Below the pieces are notes generated by a model. That model was given only the letters and a program-made list of their open reading frames with translations. It ran no database searches and was not told the origin of the DNA. A stretch of 32,413 nt of DNA, from contig USAC01000013.1 in NCBI GenBank assembly GCA_900552475.1, positions 1-32,413 of the forward strand, written 5' to 3'. The position numbers and the translations under genes were made by a program. Every line of letters begins with the position of its first letter. Position 1 is the stretch's first letter. This document shows, in pieces, positions 1-5,999 of this stretch. This stretch comes from an uncultured Eubacteriales bacterium. Its GTDB lineage: Bacteria > Bacillota > Clostridia > Oscillospirales > Oscillospiraceae.

Positions 1-2
1 TG

Positions 3-113
3 GCTGCTTATTTCATCTACCGTGTCAAATATACGATCACGGAAGAATCTTATGAAGCGATGGTGCGGGATATTGAGGCGCGCCGCGCGGCGAAAGGAGA
101 AACAGCGGAATGA
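3..113 (+). CDS. C-terminal end of a probable MFS/GPH-type transporter (partial)
   Basis: An open frame enters from the left edge and stops at TGA 111-113. It encodes about 36 residues: a short hydrophobic-aromatic stretch (AAYFIYRVKY), then a charged tail (TEESYEAMVRDIEARR). A last membrane helix followed by a T/S-E-x-x-Y/H-x-x-I-x-x-x-I-E-x-R tail is typical of glycoside-pentoside-hexuronide and other MFS sugar carriers. That is family knowledge applied to a very short piece, so the call is tentative. The stop overlaps the ATG of the next gene (ATGA at 110-113). A spoIIIAD gene would be expected here instead; nothing in these residues resembles SpoIIIAD. Confidence 0.4.
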   Translation, partial: AAYFIYRVKYTITEESYEAMVRDIEARRAAKGETAE

Positions 114-658
114 AAGGCTGGAAAACGGCACTGGCGCTGGGCGCCGCGGCCGCGGCGGCGGAGGCGATGCTGCCGGGGCACGGGCTGGGGCGGATCGGCA
201 AGGGCGTTTCTAAGGCGGTGACGTGGGTGCTCACGGGGGCGCTCATCCTGTTTACGGGATATCTGGCCGTGTCCGGGGCGCTGAGCGGCTCGTCGGACGC
301 GCTGACGGCGCAGCTGACAAAAAATGCCATCTCGACAGCGGTGCCGGTCGTGGGCGGAATCATCTCAGATGCGGCCGGGTCGGTGCTTGCGGGTGCGCTG
401 GTGCTGAAGAACGCGGTCGGCGCGTTCGGAATGCTGGCGGTGCTCGCGATCTGCCTGCTGCCGTTTTTACGTCTGGCGGTGCAGTATCTGCTCTATAAGC
501 TCCCGGCCTTTCTGGCCGCGACGGTGGGGAGCGCGCCGCTCGTGGGGCTGATCGATGCGCTGGGAAGCGCCTTCGGCCTTGTGCTGGGCATGGCGGGGTG
601 CTGCTCGCTTTTACTGCTGATTTCCATCGCCTCGTCGGTGCAGGTGGTGGTTTCCTGA
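110..658 (+). CDS. spoIIIAE: Stage III sporulation protein AE, N-terminally shortened
   Basis: SpoIIIAE is a multi-pass membrane component of the SpoIIIA-SpoIIQ channel between mother cell and forespore. This 182-residue protein matches the C-terminal half of the family: PVVGGIISDAAGSVLAGA, LKNAVGAFGMLAVLAICLLPFLR, then LIDALGSAFGLVLGM, with about four hydrophobic helices. The family is usually near 390 residues, so about 200 residues are absent. Residues 11-24 (Ala-rich, then EAMLPGHG) look like an internal stretch of full-length relatives, placed directly behind a new start, MKGWKTALALG. The ATG has an AGGAG about 8 nt upstream and overlaps the preceding stop. spoIIIAF follows after 15 nt. 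An in-frame deletion, a domain-reduced form or an assembly join could each explain this. Confidence 0.85.
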   Translation: MKGWKTALALGAAAAAAEAMLPGHGLGRIGKGVSKAVTWVLTGALILFTGYLAVSGALSGSSDALTAQLTKNAISTAVPVVGGIISDAAGSVLAGALVLKNAVGAFGMLAVLAICLLPFLRLAVQYLLYKLPAFLAATVGSAPLVGLIDALGSAFGLVLGMAGCCSLLLLISIASSVQVVVS

Positions 659-673
659 GGAGGGGAGAAAAAC

Positions 674-1153
674 ATGGTGGAGATACTGCGCGGCTGGCTG
701 CTGGGGCTTGTCGCCGCGGCGCTGATTCTCACGGTGCTGCGGGCGCTCGTGCCGAAGGGGAGCATCCGCCCGGTGGCGCGCGTCACGGCGGGGCTCGTGC
801 TGCTGCTCGTGCTGCTGCGGCCGCTGGCGGGGCTCGGCGGCGGGTCGCTGCGCGTGCGCTATGACGAGCTCGAGCGTGAGATCACCGCGCGCATCGAGGA
901 CTATCAGACGCTGCACGAAAACGAGCTGGAAAGCATCATAGCGGACAGCACCGCCGCATATATATCGGAGCAGGCAGCGCATCTGGGACTGACCTGCCGG
1001 GCGGAGGTGCGCTGCGAGGTGCGGGACGGGACACCGCAGCCCGCATCCGCGGCGATGGACATTCCGTATGACGCGCGGCTGGCCGCCGCCATCGCGGATG
1101 ATCTGGGCATCCCGGCGGAAAAGCAGAGCTGGCAGGGAGGTGAAGCGCCATGA
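674..1153 (+). CDS. spoIIIAF: Stage III sporulation protein AF
   Basis: This 159-residue protein has the SpoIIIAF layout. Two N-terminal membrane helices (about residues 8-26 and 36-55) come first, then a soluble domain of about 100 residues whose first part is strongly helical and charged (LEREITARIEDYQ). SpoIIIAF is an inner-membrane part of the SpoIIIA-SpoIIQ feeding-tube apparatus in the mother-cell membrane. An AGGAGGGGAG ribosome site lies just before ATG 674. The stop overlaps the start of spoIIIAG, so translation is probably coupled. Length is slightly below the roughly 200 residues of the Bacillus protein. Identification rests on both topology and operon position. Confidence 0.85.
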   Translation: MVEILRGWLLGLVAAALILTVLRALVPKGSIRPVARVTAGLVLLLVLLRPLAGLGGGSLRVRYDELEREITARIEDYQTLHENELESIIADSTAAYISEQAAHLGLTCRAEVRCEVRDGTPQPASAAMDIPYDARLAAAIADDLGIPAEKQSWQGGEAP

Positions 1154-1635
1154 AGCTGCCGCTTGCGGCCATCTGGAAGAAGTATAAGCTCGTGCTGCTC
1201 GTCGCGGCGGTGGGCGTGGTGCTGATGCTCCTGCCGGGCGGGAAGCAGACGCAGAGCGCGCAGGCGGAGACGGACACGCGCGGCACCTATTCGCTCGAAG
1301 AGACGGAGCGGCGCATGGAGACGCTGCTCGGCAAGATCAGCGGTACGGGGCAGCTGAGCCTGATGCTGACGGTGCAGAGCGGGGCGGAGCTGGAGCTGGC
1401 GGAGGACACGGACGCGGATGAGCGCGGCCAGCGGCGCGAGACGGTGACGCTCGGCCGCGGCAGCGGCACGCAGGACGTCGTCGTCACGCGGGAGCGCTAC
1501 CCGTCCTATCAGGGGGCGGTCGTCGTCTGCGAGGGCGCGGGCGACGCGGCGGTGCGCCTTGCGCTGACGGAGGCCGTCTCGGCACTGACGGGGCTTTCGG
1601 CGGACAGAATATCCATCGTGCAGTGGAAATCATAA
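1150..1635 (+). CDS. spoIIIAG: Stage III sporulation protein AG
   Basis: This 161-residue protein has one N-terminal membrane helix (about residues 14-29, YKLVLLVAAVGVVLMLLPGG) and then an extracytoplasmic domain. In Bacillus the SpoIIIAG ectodomain forms a large ring related to type III secretion ring-building motifs. The hallmark elements are visible: an LEETERRMETLLGKISG-like opening, a central beta-rich segment, and a C-terminal half with YPSYQGAVVVCEGAGDA and VRLALTEAVSALTGL. The start ATG overlaps the spoIIIAF stop (ATGA). spoIIIAH follows after a 16-nt gap. Expression would be in the mother cell with the rest of the operon; the promoter would lie upstream of the window. Confidence 0.9.
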   Translation: MKLPLAAIWKKYKLVLLVAAVGVVLMLLPGGKQTQSAQAETDTRGTYSLEETERRMETLLGKISGTGQLSLMLTVQSGAELELAEDTDADERGQRRETVTLGRGSGTQDVVVTRERYPSYQGAVVVCEGAGDAAVRLALTEAVSALTGLSADRISIVQWKS

Positions 1636-1651
1636 CAGGAGGGACAAAGCG

Positions 1652-2203
1652 ATGAAGCAGGTATGGAAAAAGCGGGCAGTGGTGGTGAGCGTCCTGCTGC
1701 TGGTGTGCGCGGCGGTGTATCTGAACTGGCGCTATACCGGCGGCGTGGCGGACACGTCGAAGGTGCTCGGCCAGTCGACGCTCGTGAGCGGTACGCAGGA
1801 AGGGGAGGACGCGCAGCAGACCGGCACCGATGGCGCGGAGACGCCGGCGGAGAACGACTACTTCGCCACCGCGCGCCTGAGCCGCAAGCAGGCGCGTGAC
1901 AGCGCCATCAGCATGCTCAAGGAGGCGGAGGTCGACGAGAACGCGGAGCAGACCGTGCTCAACGAGGCGTCCGAGACGCTGCAGGTGCTCGCGGCCTACA
2001 CCGTGGCCGAGTCGCAGATCGAGAGCCTTGTCACGGCCAAGGGCTATGCCGACTGCGTCGCCTTCATGGGCGAGGACTCCATCAGCGTGGTCGTCTCCGC
2101 GCCGGAGGGGCTGCAGGCGGCGGACGTCGCGCGCATCAAGGACATCGTCATCCAGGAGACGGATTACACCGCGCCGCAGATCAAAATCATGGAGGCAAAT
2201 TAG
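1652..2203 (+). CDS. spoIIIAH: Stage III sporulation protein AH
   Basis: SpoIIIAH is the mother-cell membrane protein whose ectodomain binds forespore SpoIIQ across the intermembrane space. The 183-residue product has one N-terminal helix (about residues 8-25), a low-complexity acidic linker (about 45-70), and the conserved ectodomain beginning near FATARLSRKQARD. It continues through helices with AEQTVLNEASE and ends in a domain with DSISVVVSAPEGL and DIVIQETDY. ATG 1652 follows an AGGAGGGA ribosome site. It is the last gene of the spoIIIA operon here: the sigma-A-type promoter of the next unit begins only 4 nt after its stop. Confidence 0.92.
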   Translation: MKQVWKKRAVVVSVLLLVCAAVYLNWRYTGGVADTSKVLGQSTLVSGTQEGEDAQQTGTDGAETPAENDYFATARLSRKQARDSAISMLKEAEVDENAEQTVLNEASETLQVLAAYTVAESQIESLVTAKGYADCVAFMGEDSISVVVSAPEGLQAADVARIKDIVIQETDYTAPQIKIMEAN

Positions 2204-2206
2204 TGG

Positions 2207-2235
2207 TTGTATTTTTTCGGGCAGAATGGTATAAT
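2207..2235 (+). promoter_or_regulatory. Sigma-A-type promoter of the Asp23-nusB-xse-ispA unit
   Basis: TTGTAT at 2207-2212 and a perfect TATAAT at 2230-2235 are separated by 17 bp. It begins right after the spoIIIAH stop and drives toward ATG 2289. This separates the vegetative genes from the sporulation operon. Confidence 0.8.
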
Positions 2236-2288
2236 AAGGATGATTGCAGATAAAACAATCGAATGCGCTATACAAGGAGTATCAAAGT

Positions 2289-2648
2289 ATGCCTGAAAAT
2301 AAGGATTATCTGACCCACGAGGAGACGCTCGGCACCATCCAGATCTCCGAGGATGTGGTCGCGTCCATCGCCACCAGCACCGCGCTGGAGGTGGAGGGTG
2401 TGGGCGGTCTGCTCATTTTTTTTTTTTTGTTATTTCTAGGAGGGATTTATATTAGCGCACGCGGCGTGCGCGTGGAGATGGAGGGGGACGCCATCGTGGT
2501 GAACCTGTTCATCATGCTGCGCTACGGCTTCGCCGTGGCTGAGGTCGCCGAAAAGGTACAGACGGCCGTTTTTTCCGCGTTGGAGGGGATGACGGGCTTT
2601 GCCGTCAAGGCCGTGAACGTCCATGTGGGCGGCATCACGTTTGATTGA
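2289..2648 (+). CDS. Asp23/Gls24-family envelope-associated protein with an unusual hydrophobic insert
   Basis: The 119-residue product has the Asp23/Gls24 fold signatures at both ends: GTIQISEDVVASIATSTALEVEGV near residues 14-37, and AEVAEKVQTAV plus GFAVKAVNVHVGGITFD at the C terminus. The family includes B. subtilis YqhY, usually encoded beside nusB as here, and is linked to envelope stress and lipid metabolism. The start is ATG 2289 because AAGGAG (2274-2279) sits 9 nt upstream. The middle of the protein (LLIFFFLLFLGGIYI) is strongly hydrophobic and is coded by an AT-rich stretch with 13 consecutive T (2416-2428). Relatives have a polar loop there. The frame is open as read. Confidence 0.8.
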   Translation: MPENKDYLTHEETLGTIQISEDVVASIATSTALEVEGVGGLLIFFFLLFLGGIYISARGVRVEMEGDAIVVNLFIMLRYGFAVAEVAEKVQTAVFSALEGMTGFAVKAVNVHVGGITFD

Positions 2649-2682
2649 TTACGAAACGAGAAAGAGAAAAGGACGCAGGGAT

Positions 2683-3153
2683 ATGACACGCAGCACCGCA
2701 AGAGAGATCGCCGCGCATCTGGCCTATGAGCTGAGCTTCACCGAACTGCCGATTCAGGAGTTTCTGGATCAGCAGCTGTCGGACGAGTGCTTCGCGGGCC
2801 GTGCCTCCGAGTACGAGATTTACGAGCAGACGCCCAACGAAAAACAGAAGCAGTATATCTGCCGTCTGGTGAGCGGCGTCGCGGAACACGCCGCCGAGCT
2901 GGACGCGGACATCGAGAAGTATGCGAAGGGCTGGCGCTTCGAGCGCATCAGCCTTGTCGCCTCGGCCATCATGCGCGTGGCGATGTTCGAGCTGCTGTAC
3001 ATGCCGGACATCCCGCACGGGGTCGCCATCAACGAAGCGGTGCAGATCGCGAAGAAGTACGAATCGCCCGAGGTCGTCCGCTTCATCAACGGCATCCTCG
3101 GCAGCTTCCTGCGCGAGGAGATCAAGGATAACCGCGAGGAAAACAAAGCGTAA
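2683..3153 (+). CDS. nusB: Transcription antitermination factor NusB
   Basis: NusB binds boxA RNA together with S10/NusE and supports rRNA antitermination. The 156-residue all-helical product opens with TAREIAAHLAYELSF, the NusB arginine-rich start (A-R-x-x-A-x-x-x-L-Y-x-x). It carries WRFERISLVASAIMRVAMFELLYM and the typical ending NEAVQIAKKYESPEVVRFINGIL. It is a little longer than the usual 130-145 residues. ATG 2683 was chosen because the family motif starts just after it and a purine-rich site (ACGCAGGG) precedes it. It lies 34 nt after the Asp23 gene and is followed by a strong hairpin. Confidence 0.95.
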   Translation: MTRSTAREIAAHLAYELSFTELPIQEFLDQQLSDECFAGRASEYEIYEQTPNEKQKQYICRLVSGVAEHAAELDADIEKYAKGWRFERISLVASAIMRVAMFELLYMPDIPHGVAINEAVQIAKKYESPEVVRFINGILGSFLREEIKDNREENKA

Positions 3154-3157
3154 ACGG

Positions 3158-3192
3158 AATCACAGGCAGAGCCTATGGCTCTGCCTGTGATT
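3158..3192 (+). terminator. Hairpin after nusB
   Basis: A 16-bp perfect stem (3158-3173 with 3177-3192) has a 3-nt loop. Only a short T run follows, so it may be a leaky terminator or a processing stem, allowing some read-through toward xseA. Confidence 0.7.
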
Positions 3193-3200
3193 TAACGTAT

Positions 3201-3240
3201 CAAAAAGTCTCGCAGAGTTCGCGGTGCCGCAGCGCAGCGA
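3201..3240 (+). repeat. Dispersed intergenic repeat, partial copy A
   Basis: The sequence AAGTCTCGCAGAGTTCGC lies near 3206-3223. It matches the start of the longer copies at 5681-5800 (plus strand) and 16571-16707 (minus strand). Similarity ends soon after the core, so this copy is shortened. As with copy B, it begins shortly after a terminator hairpin. Confidence 0.65.
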
Positions 3241-3247
3241 AACTTAC

Positions 3248-3286
3248 CACTTCATGCAAAACAATATCATTCTTTTGCATGAAGTG
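3248..3286. promoter_or_regulatory. 14-bp perfect inverted repeat upstream of xseA
   Basis: CACTTCATGCAAAA (3248-3261) is mirrored by TTTTGCATGAAGTG (3273-3286) around an 11-nt AT-rich loop. It ends 15 nt before the xseA ribosome site. There is no T tract, so it is not a standard terminator. It could be an operator, an mRNA stem or the end of a small element. Confidence 0.5.
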
Positions 3287-3313
3287 ATTTAGTGATTTTG
3301 GGAGGTGGCATAC

Positions 3314-4522
3314 ATGCCCGACCGGCAGGTCTGGAGCGTATCACAGGTTAACCTGTTCATCAAAAACCTGCTCGACGAGACGCCGCAGCTGAGCGGGCTG
3401 CTCGTGCGCGGTGAGCTTTCAAACTACAAGGTCTATCCCTCGGGGCACCACTATTTCACGCTCAAGGACAGCGAGGGTGCGATGCGCTGCGTGATGTTCC
3501 GCGGCGCTGCGTCGAAGCTCCGCTTCCGCCCGGAAAACGGCATGCAGGTCATCGTCTCCGGCCGCGTCGGCGTCTATCCGCGCGACGGTGCGTATCAGTT
3601 TTACTGCACGAGTCTTTCCGCCGACGGCATCGGCGACCTCTATGTCGCCTTCGAGCAGCTCAAGGAGAAGCTCAGCCGCGAGGGGCTGTTCGATCCCGCG
3701 CACAAGCGCCCGCTGCCCGCCTATCCGCAGCGCATCGCCATCGTCACGAGCGGGGCCGGCGCGGCGGTACACGACATGATCCGCATCCTGCGGCGGCGCT
3801 ATCCCATCGCGAAGGTGCTGCTGCTGCCGGTGCGGGTGCAGGGCGTTGAGGCACCGCCCGAGATCGTCGGCGCCATCCGCTACGCCAACCGCTGGAAGCT
3901 CGCGGACGTGCTTATCACCGGGCGCGGCGGCGGGTCGATCGAGGATCTGTGGGCGTTCAACGACGAGCGTGTTGCCCGCGCGATCTACAACTCGGAAATT
4001 CCCGTGATCTCGGCAGTCGGGCACGAGCCGGACGTCACGATTGCGGACTTTGTGGCCGACCGGCGCGCGTCGACGCCGTCGAACGCGGCGGAGATCGCCG
4101 TGCCGGACATGGCGGAGCTACTGCGCGCGCTGCAGTCGGCCGGGATGCGCATGACGCAGGCGGAGCTGAACCTGCTCGGCAAGCAGAACGAGCGGCTGGA
4201 CGCGCTGCGGAAAAAGCGCGCGCTGACCGAACCGCTCGCGTTTGTGCAGGACCGGCGGATGCAGCTCGATTTTGCGCAGCAGCGGCTCGCCGCCGCCGCA
4301 CAGAGCCGTCTCGGGCGCGAGGAGCAGCGCTTTGCGCGAAACGCCGCGGCGCTCGACGCGATGAGTCCACTGAAGGTGCTCAGCCGCGGATACGCGATGG
4401 TGCAGGCGGCGGACGGCAGCGTTCTGCGCAGCGCGCGGCAGGTACAGACCGGCGACCGGATTGAGGTGCGTCTCGGCGAGGGGACGCTCGGCTGCCGCGT
4501 GGAGGAGAAAAAGGAGGTTTGA
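3314..4522 (+). CDS. xseA: Exodeoxyribonuclease VII large subunit
   Basis: XseA is the catalytic subunit of ExoVII, which degrades single-stranded DNA from both ends. The 402-residue product has an N-terminal OB fold (about 8-110: VSQVNLFIKNLLDE, GELSNYK, HHYFTLKD). The catalytic core contains IAIVTS, the signature GRGGGSIEDLWAFNDE, VISAVGHEPDVTIADFVADRRASTPS, then a long helical region and a C-terminal LSRGYAMV motif. ATG 3314 is preferred over the in-frame GTG nine bases upstream because GGAGGT (3301-3306) overlaps that GTG but is 7 nt from the ATG. xseB follows with its ribosome site inside the end of this gene. Confidence 0.97.
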   Translation: MPDRQVWSVSQVNLFIKNLLDETPQLSGLLVRGELSNYKVYPSGHHYFTLKDSEGAMRCVMFRGAASKLRFRPENGMQVIVSGRVGVYPRDGAYQFYCTSLSADGIGDLYVAFEQLKEKLSREGLFDPAHKRPLPAYPQRIAIVTSGAGAAVHDMIRILRRRYPIAKVLLLPVRVQGVEAPPEIVGAIRYANRWKLADVLITGRGGGSIEDLWAFNDERVARAIYNSEIPVISAVGHEPDVTIADFVADRRASTPSNAAEIAVPDMAELLRALQSAGMRMTQAELNLLGKQNERLDALRKKRALTEPLAFVQDRRMQLDFAQQRLAAAAQSRLGREEQRFARNAAALDAMSPLKVLSRGYAMVQAADGSVLRSARQVQTGDRIEVRLGEGTLGCRVEEKKEV

Positions 4523-4524
4523 CC

Positions 4525-4752
4525 GTGGAAGATAAGACCTTTGAGCAGAAGATGCTCCGCCTGGAGGAGATCGTGGCGAAGCTGGAGAAGGGCGATGTGC
4601 CGCTGAGCGACTCGCTGGCGCTGTTTGAGGAGGGGACGGGTCTGGCCGCGTCCTGCCGCACGCAGCTCGACCGGGCCGAGCAGCAGGTGGTGCGCCTGAT
4701 GAAGGGCGCGGACGGCGCGCCCGTTGAAACGGAATTTACCGGGGAGGAATGA
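4525..4752 (+). CDS. xseB: Exodeoxyribonuclease VII small subunit
   Basis: This 75-residue helical protein matches XseB: TFEQKMLRLEEIVAKLEKGDVPLSDSLALFEEG, then L-x-x-A-E-Q-x-V. Several XseB copies bind one XseA to form ExoVII. The GTG at 4525 is the likely start because AAGGAGG (4511-4517) is 7 nt away; an upstream in-frame TTG at 4519 is too close to that site. The gap to xseA is 2 nt. The stop lies 4 nt before the ispA ATG, so xseA-xseB-ispA are almost certainly co-transcribed. Confidence 0.93.
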   Translation: MEDKTFEQKMLRLEEIVAKLEKGDVPLSDSLALFEEGTGLAASCRTQLDRAEQQVVRLMKGADGAPVETEFTGEE

Positions 4753-4756
4753 ACGC

Positions 4757-5626
4757 ATGAACTACGAAGAGAGATACGCGGCCTATCTGCAGGCCATCGA
4801 GGAATACTTGAGCGGCCTGTTCACCGCGGACAAGCCCTATGCGCGGCTGTATGAATCCATGCGCTACAGCGTCCTCTCCGGCGGCAAGCGCATCCGCCCG
4901 GTGCTGACGCTCGAGTTTGCGCGGCTGGGCGGGATCGACTGGCATCTGGCGCTACCGTATGCCTGCGCGCTGGAGCTGGTACACAACTATTCGCTCATCC
5001 ACGACGACCTGCCGTGCATGGACAACGACGACCTGCGCCGCGGCAAGCCCACGAACCACAAGGCCTTCGGCGAGACGCTCGCCGTCCTCGCGGGCGACGC
5101 GCTGCAGCCCGAGGCGTTCCGGCTGATCCTCGAAGCGCCCTGCATGTCCGACAGCAGCCGCGTCGAAGCGGCGCTCGTGCTGGCCAGCGCCTGCGGCGCG
5201 GACGGCATGGTCGGCGGACAGGTGCTCGACACGCTCTACGGCATTTCCACGGAGAAGGAGCTGGCCGGGATGTACCGGCTCAAGACTGGCGTGATGATCT
5301 CCGGCGCGGCGCAGCTCGGGTGCGTGGCCTCGAACATGAACGCCACCATGCGCCAGCAGGCGGCGGAATACGCCGACCAGCTGGGGCTTGCGTTCCAGAT
5401 CCGTGACGATATGCTCGACGTGGTGGGCGATGAACAGGTGTTCGGCAAGCCCATCGGCTCCGACAAGGAGGAGGGCAAGATCACCTACGTCGACGTGAAA
5501 GGGCTCGATGGCTGCGCCAAGGCCGTTGAGGACTGCACGGCGAAGGCCAAGGCCGCCGTCGCGTCGTGGCCGGATCACGAGTTCCTGTTCGAGCTGGCCG
5601 ACCGTCTCGTCGGGAGAAAGAAATAA
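4757..5626 (+). CDS. ispA: Polyprenyl (farnesyl/geranyl) diphosphate synthase
   Basis: This enzyme condenses isopentenyl diphosphate with allylic diphosphates to make short-chain prenyl diphosphates for undecaprenyl and quinone-type lipids. The 289-residue product has GGKRIRP (42-48), the first Asp-rich motif IHDDLPCMDNDD (D83, D84, D89) with the two-residue spacer insertion typical of bacterial FPP synthases, and the second motif QIRDDMLDVVGD (D217, D218, D221). ATG 4757 follows GGGGAGGA. In many Clostridia dxs comes next; here the operon ends with an 18-bp terminator and a dispersed repeat. The exact chain length cannot be read from the sequence. Confidence 0.93.
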   Translation: MNYEERYAAYLQAIEEYLSGLFTADKPYARLYESMRYSVLSGGKRIRPVLTLEFARLGGIDWHLALPYACALELVHNYSLIHDDLPCMDNDDLRRGKPTNHKAFGETLAVLAGDALQPEAFRLILEAPCMSDSSRVEAALVLASACGADGMVGGQVLDTLYGISTEKELAGMYRLKTGVMISGAAQLGCVASNMNATMRQQAAEYADQLGLAFQIRDDMLDVVGDEQVFGKPIGSDKEEGKITYVDVKGLDGCAKAVEDCTAKAKAAVASWPDHEFLFELADRLVGRKK

Positions 5627-5634
5627 TCACCGAA

Positions 5635-5673
5635 ACAAAAGCGCATGGCCTGTAACAGGCCGTGCGCTTTTGT
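5635..5673 (+). terminator. Terminator after ispA
   Basis: An 18-bp stem (5635-5652 with 5656-5673, one G-T pair) has a 3-nt loop and lies 8 nt after the ispA stop. The last stem bases are T-rich. Confidence 0.85.
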
Positions 5674-5680
5674 CTGTCCC

Positions 5681-5800
5681 AAAAAGTTTCGCAGAGTTCG
5701 CGGCTCGTAAGCCGCGAAAAAAGTGAAATCCGTTTTTTGCGGCGGCGTGTACGTCGCAAAAAACACTTTGCGCGGAGCGGAGTGTCGCAGCCCAGCCGTA
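5681..5800 (+). repeat. Dispersed intergenic repeat, copy B
   Basis: It starts with AAGTTTCGCAGAGTTCGC (about 5685-5702). It includes AATCCGTTTTTTGCGGCGGC and the following GTGTACGTCGCAAAAAA, which fold back on each other, and ends near GCGCGGAGCGGAGTGT. These blocks occur in the same order, inverted, at 16571-16707. This copy lies between two intrinsic terminators. No open frame resembling a protein family was seen inside it. Confidence 0.75.
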
Positions 5801-5832
5801 GGCTGGGCAAGGAGCAGAGCGAAGCGAAACCC

Positions 5833-5873
5833 AATAGCGTCAAAAGGCCATCGGCCTTTTGACGCTATTTTTT
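5833..5873 (+). terminator. Strong intrinsic terminator downstream of repeat copy B
   Basis: A 17-bp perfect stem (5833-5849 with 5853-5869) has a 3-nt loop and ends in a T tract (5868-5873). It would block any transcript from the repeat before the hydroxylase promoter. Confidence 0.85.
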
Positions 5874-5903
5874 CGATAACATCACGCGCCGCGTGAGACG
5901 GAC

Positions 5904-5932
5904 TTGCGCGCGGTGGTGAGATATGGTATAAT
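5904..5932 (+). promoter_or_regulatory. Promoter of the molybdenum hydroxylase gene
   Basis: TTGCGC (5904-5909), a 17-bp spacer and a perfect TATAAT (5927-5932) preceded by TGG, an extended -10. It leaves a 5' leader of about 60 nt before ATG 6000. Confidence 0.75.
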
Positions 5933-5999
5933 ATTTGCTAATATGAGAAATTATCCAGCGCGAACCAGACCGCTTTTTGTGAGAAAAGGAGACGAGCCT

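Noticed and set aside
2244..2288. TTG at 2244 as the start of the Asp23 gene
   Set aside because: It lies only 8 bp past the promoter -10, and the upstream residues do not belong to the family. ATG 2289 has AAGGAG at 9 nt.
4519..4524. TTG at 4519 as the xseB start
   Set aside because: It is only 1 nt from AAGGAGG (4511-4517); GTG 4525 has a normal 7-nt spacing and the family begins right after it.
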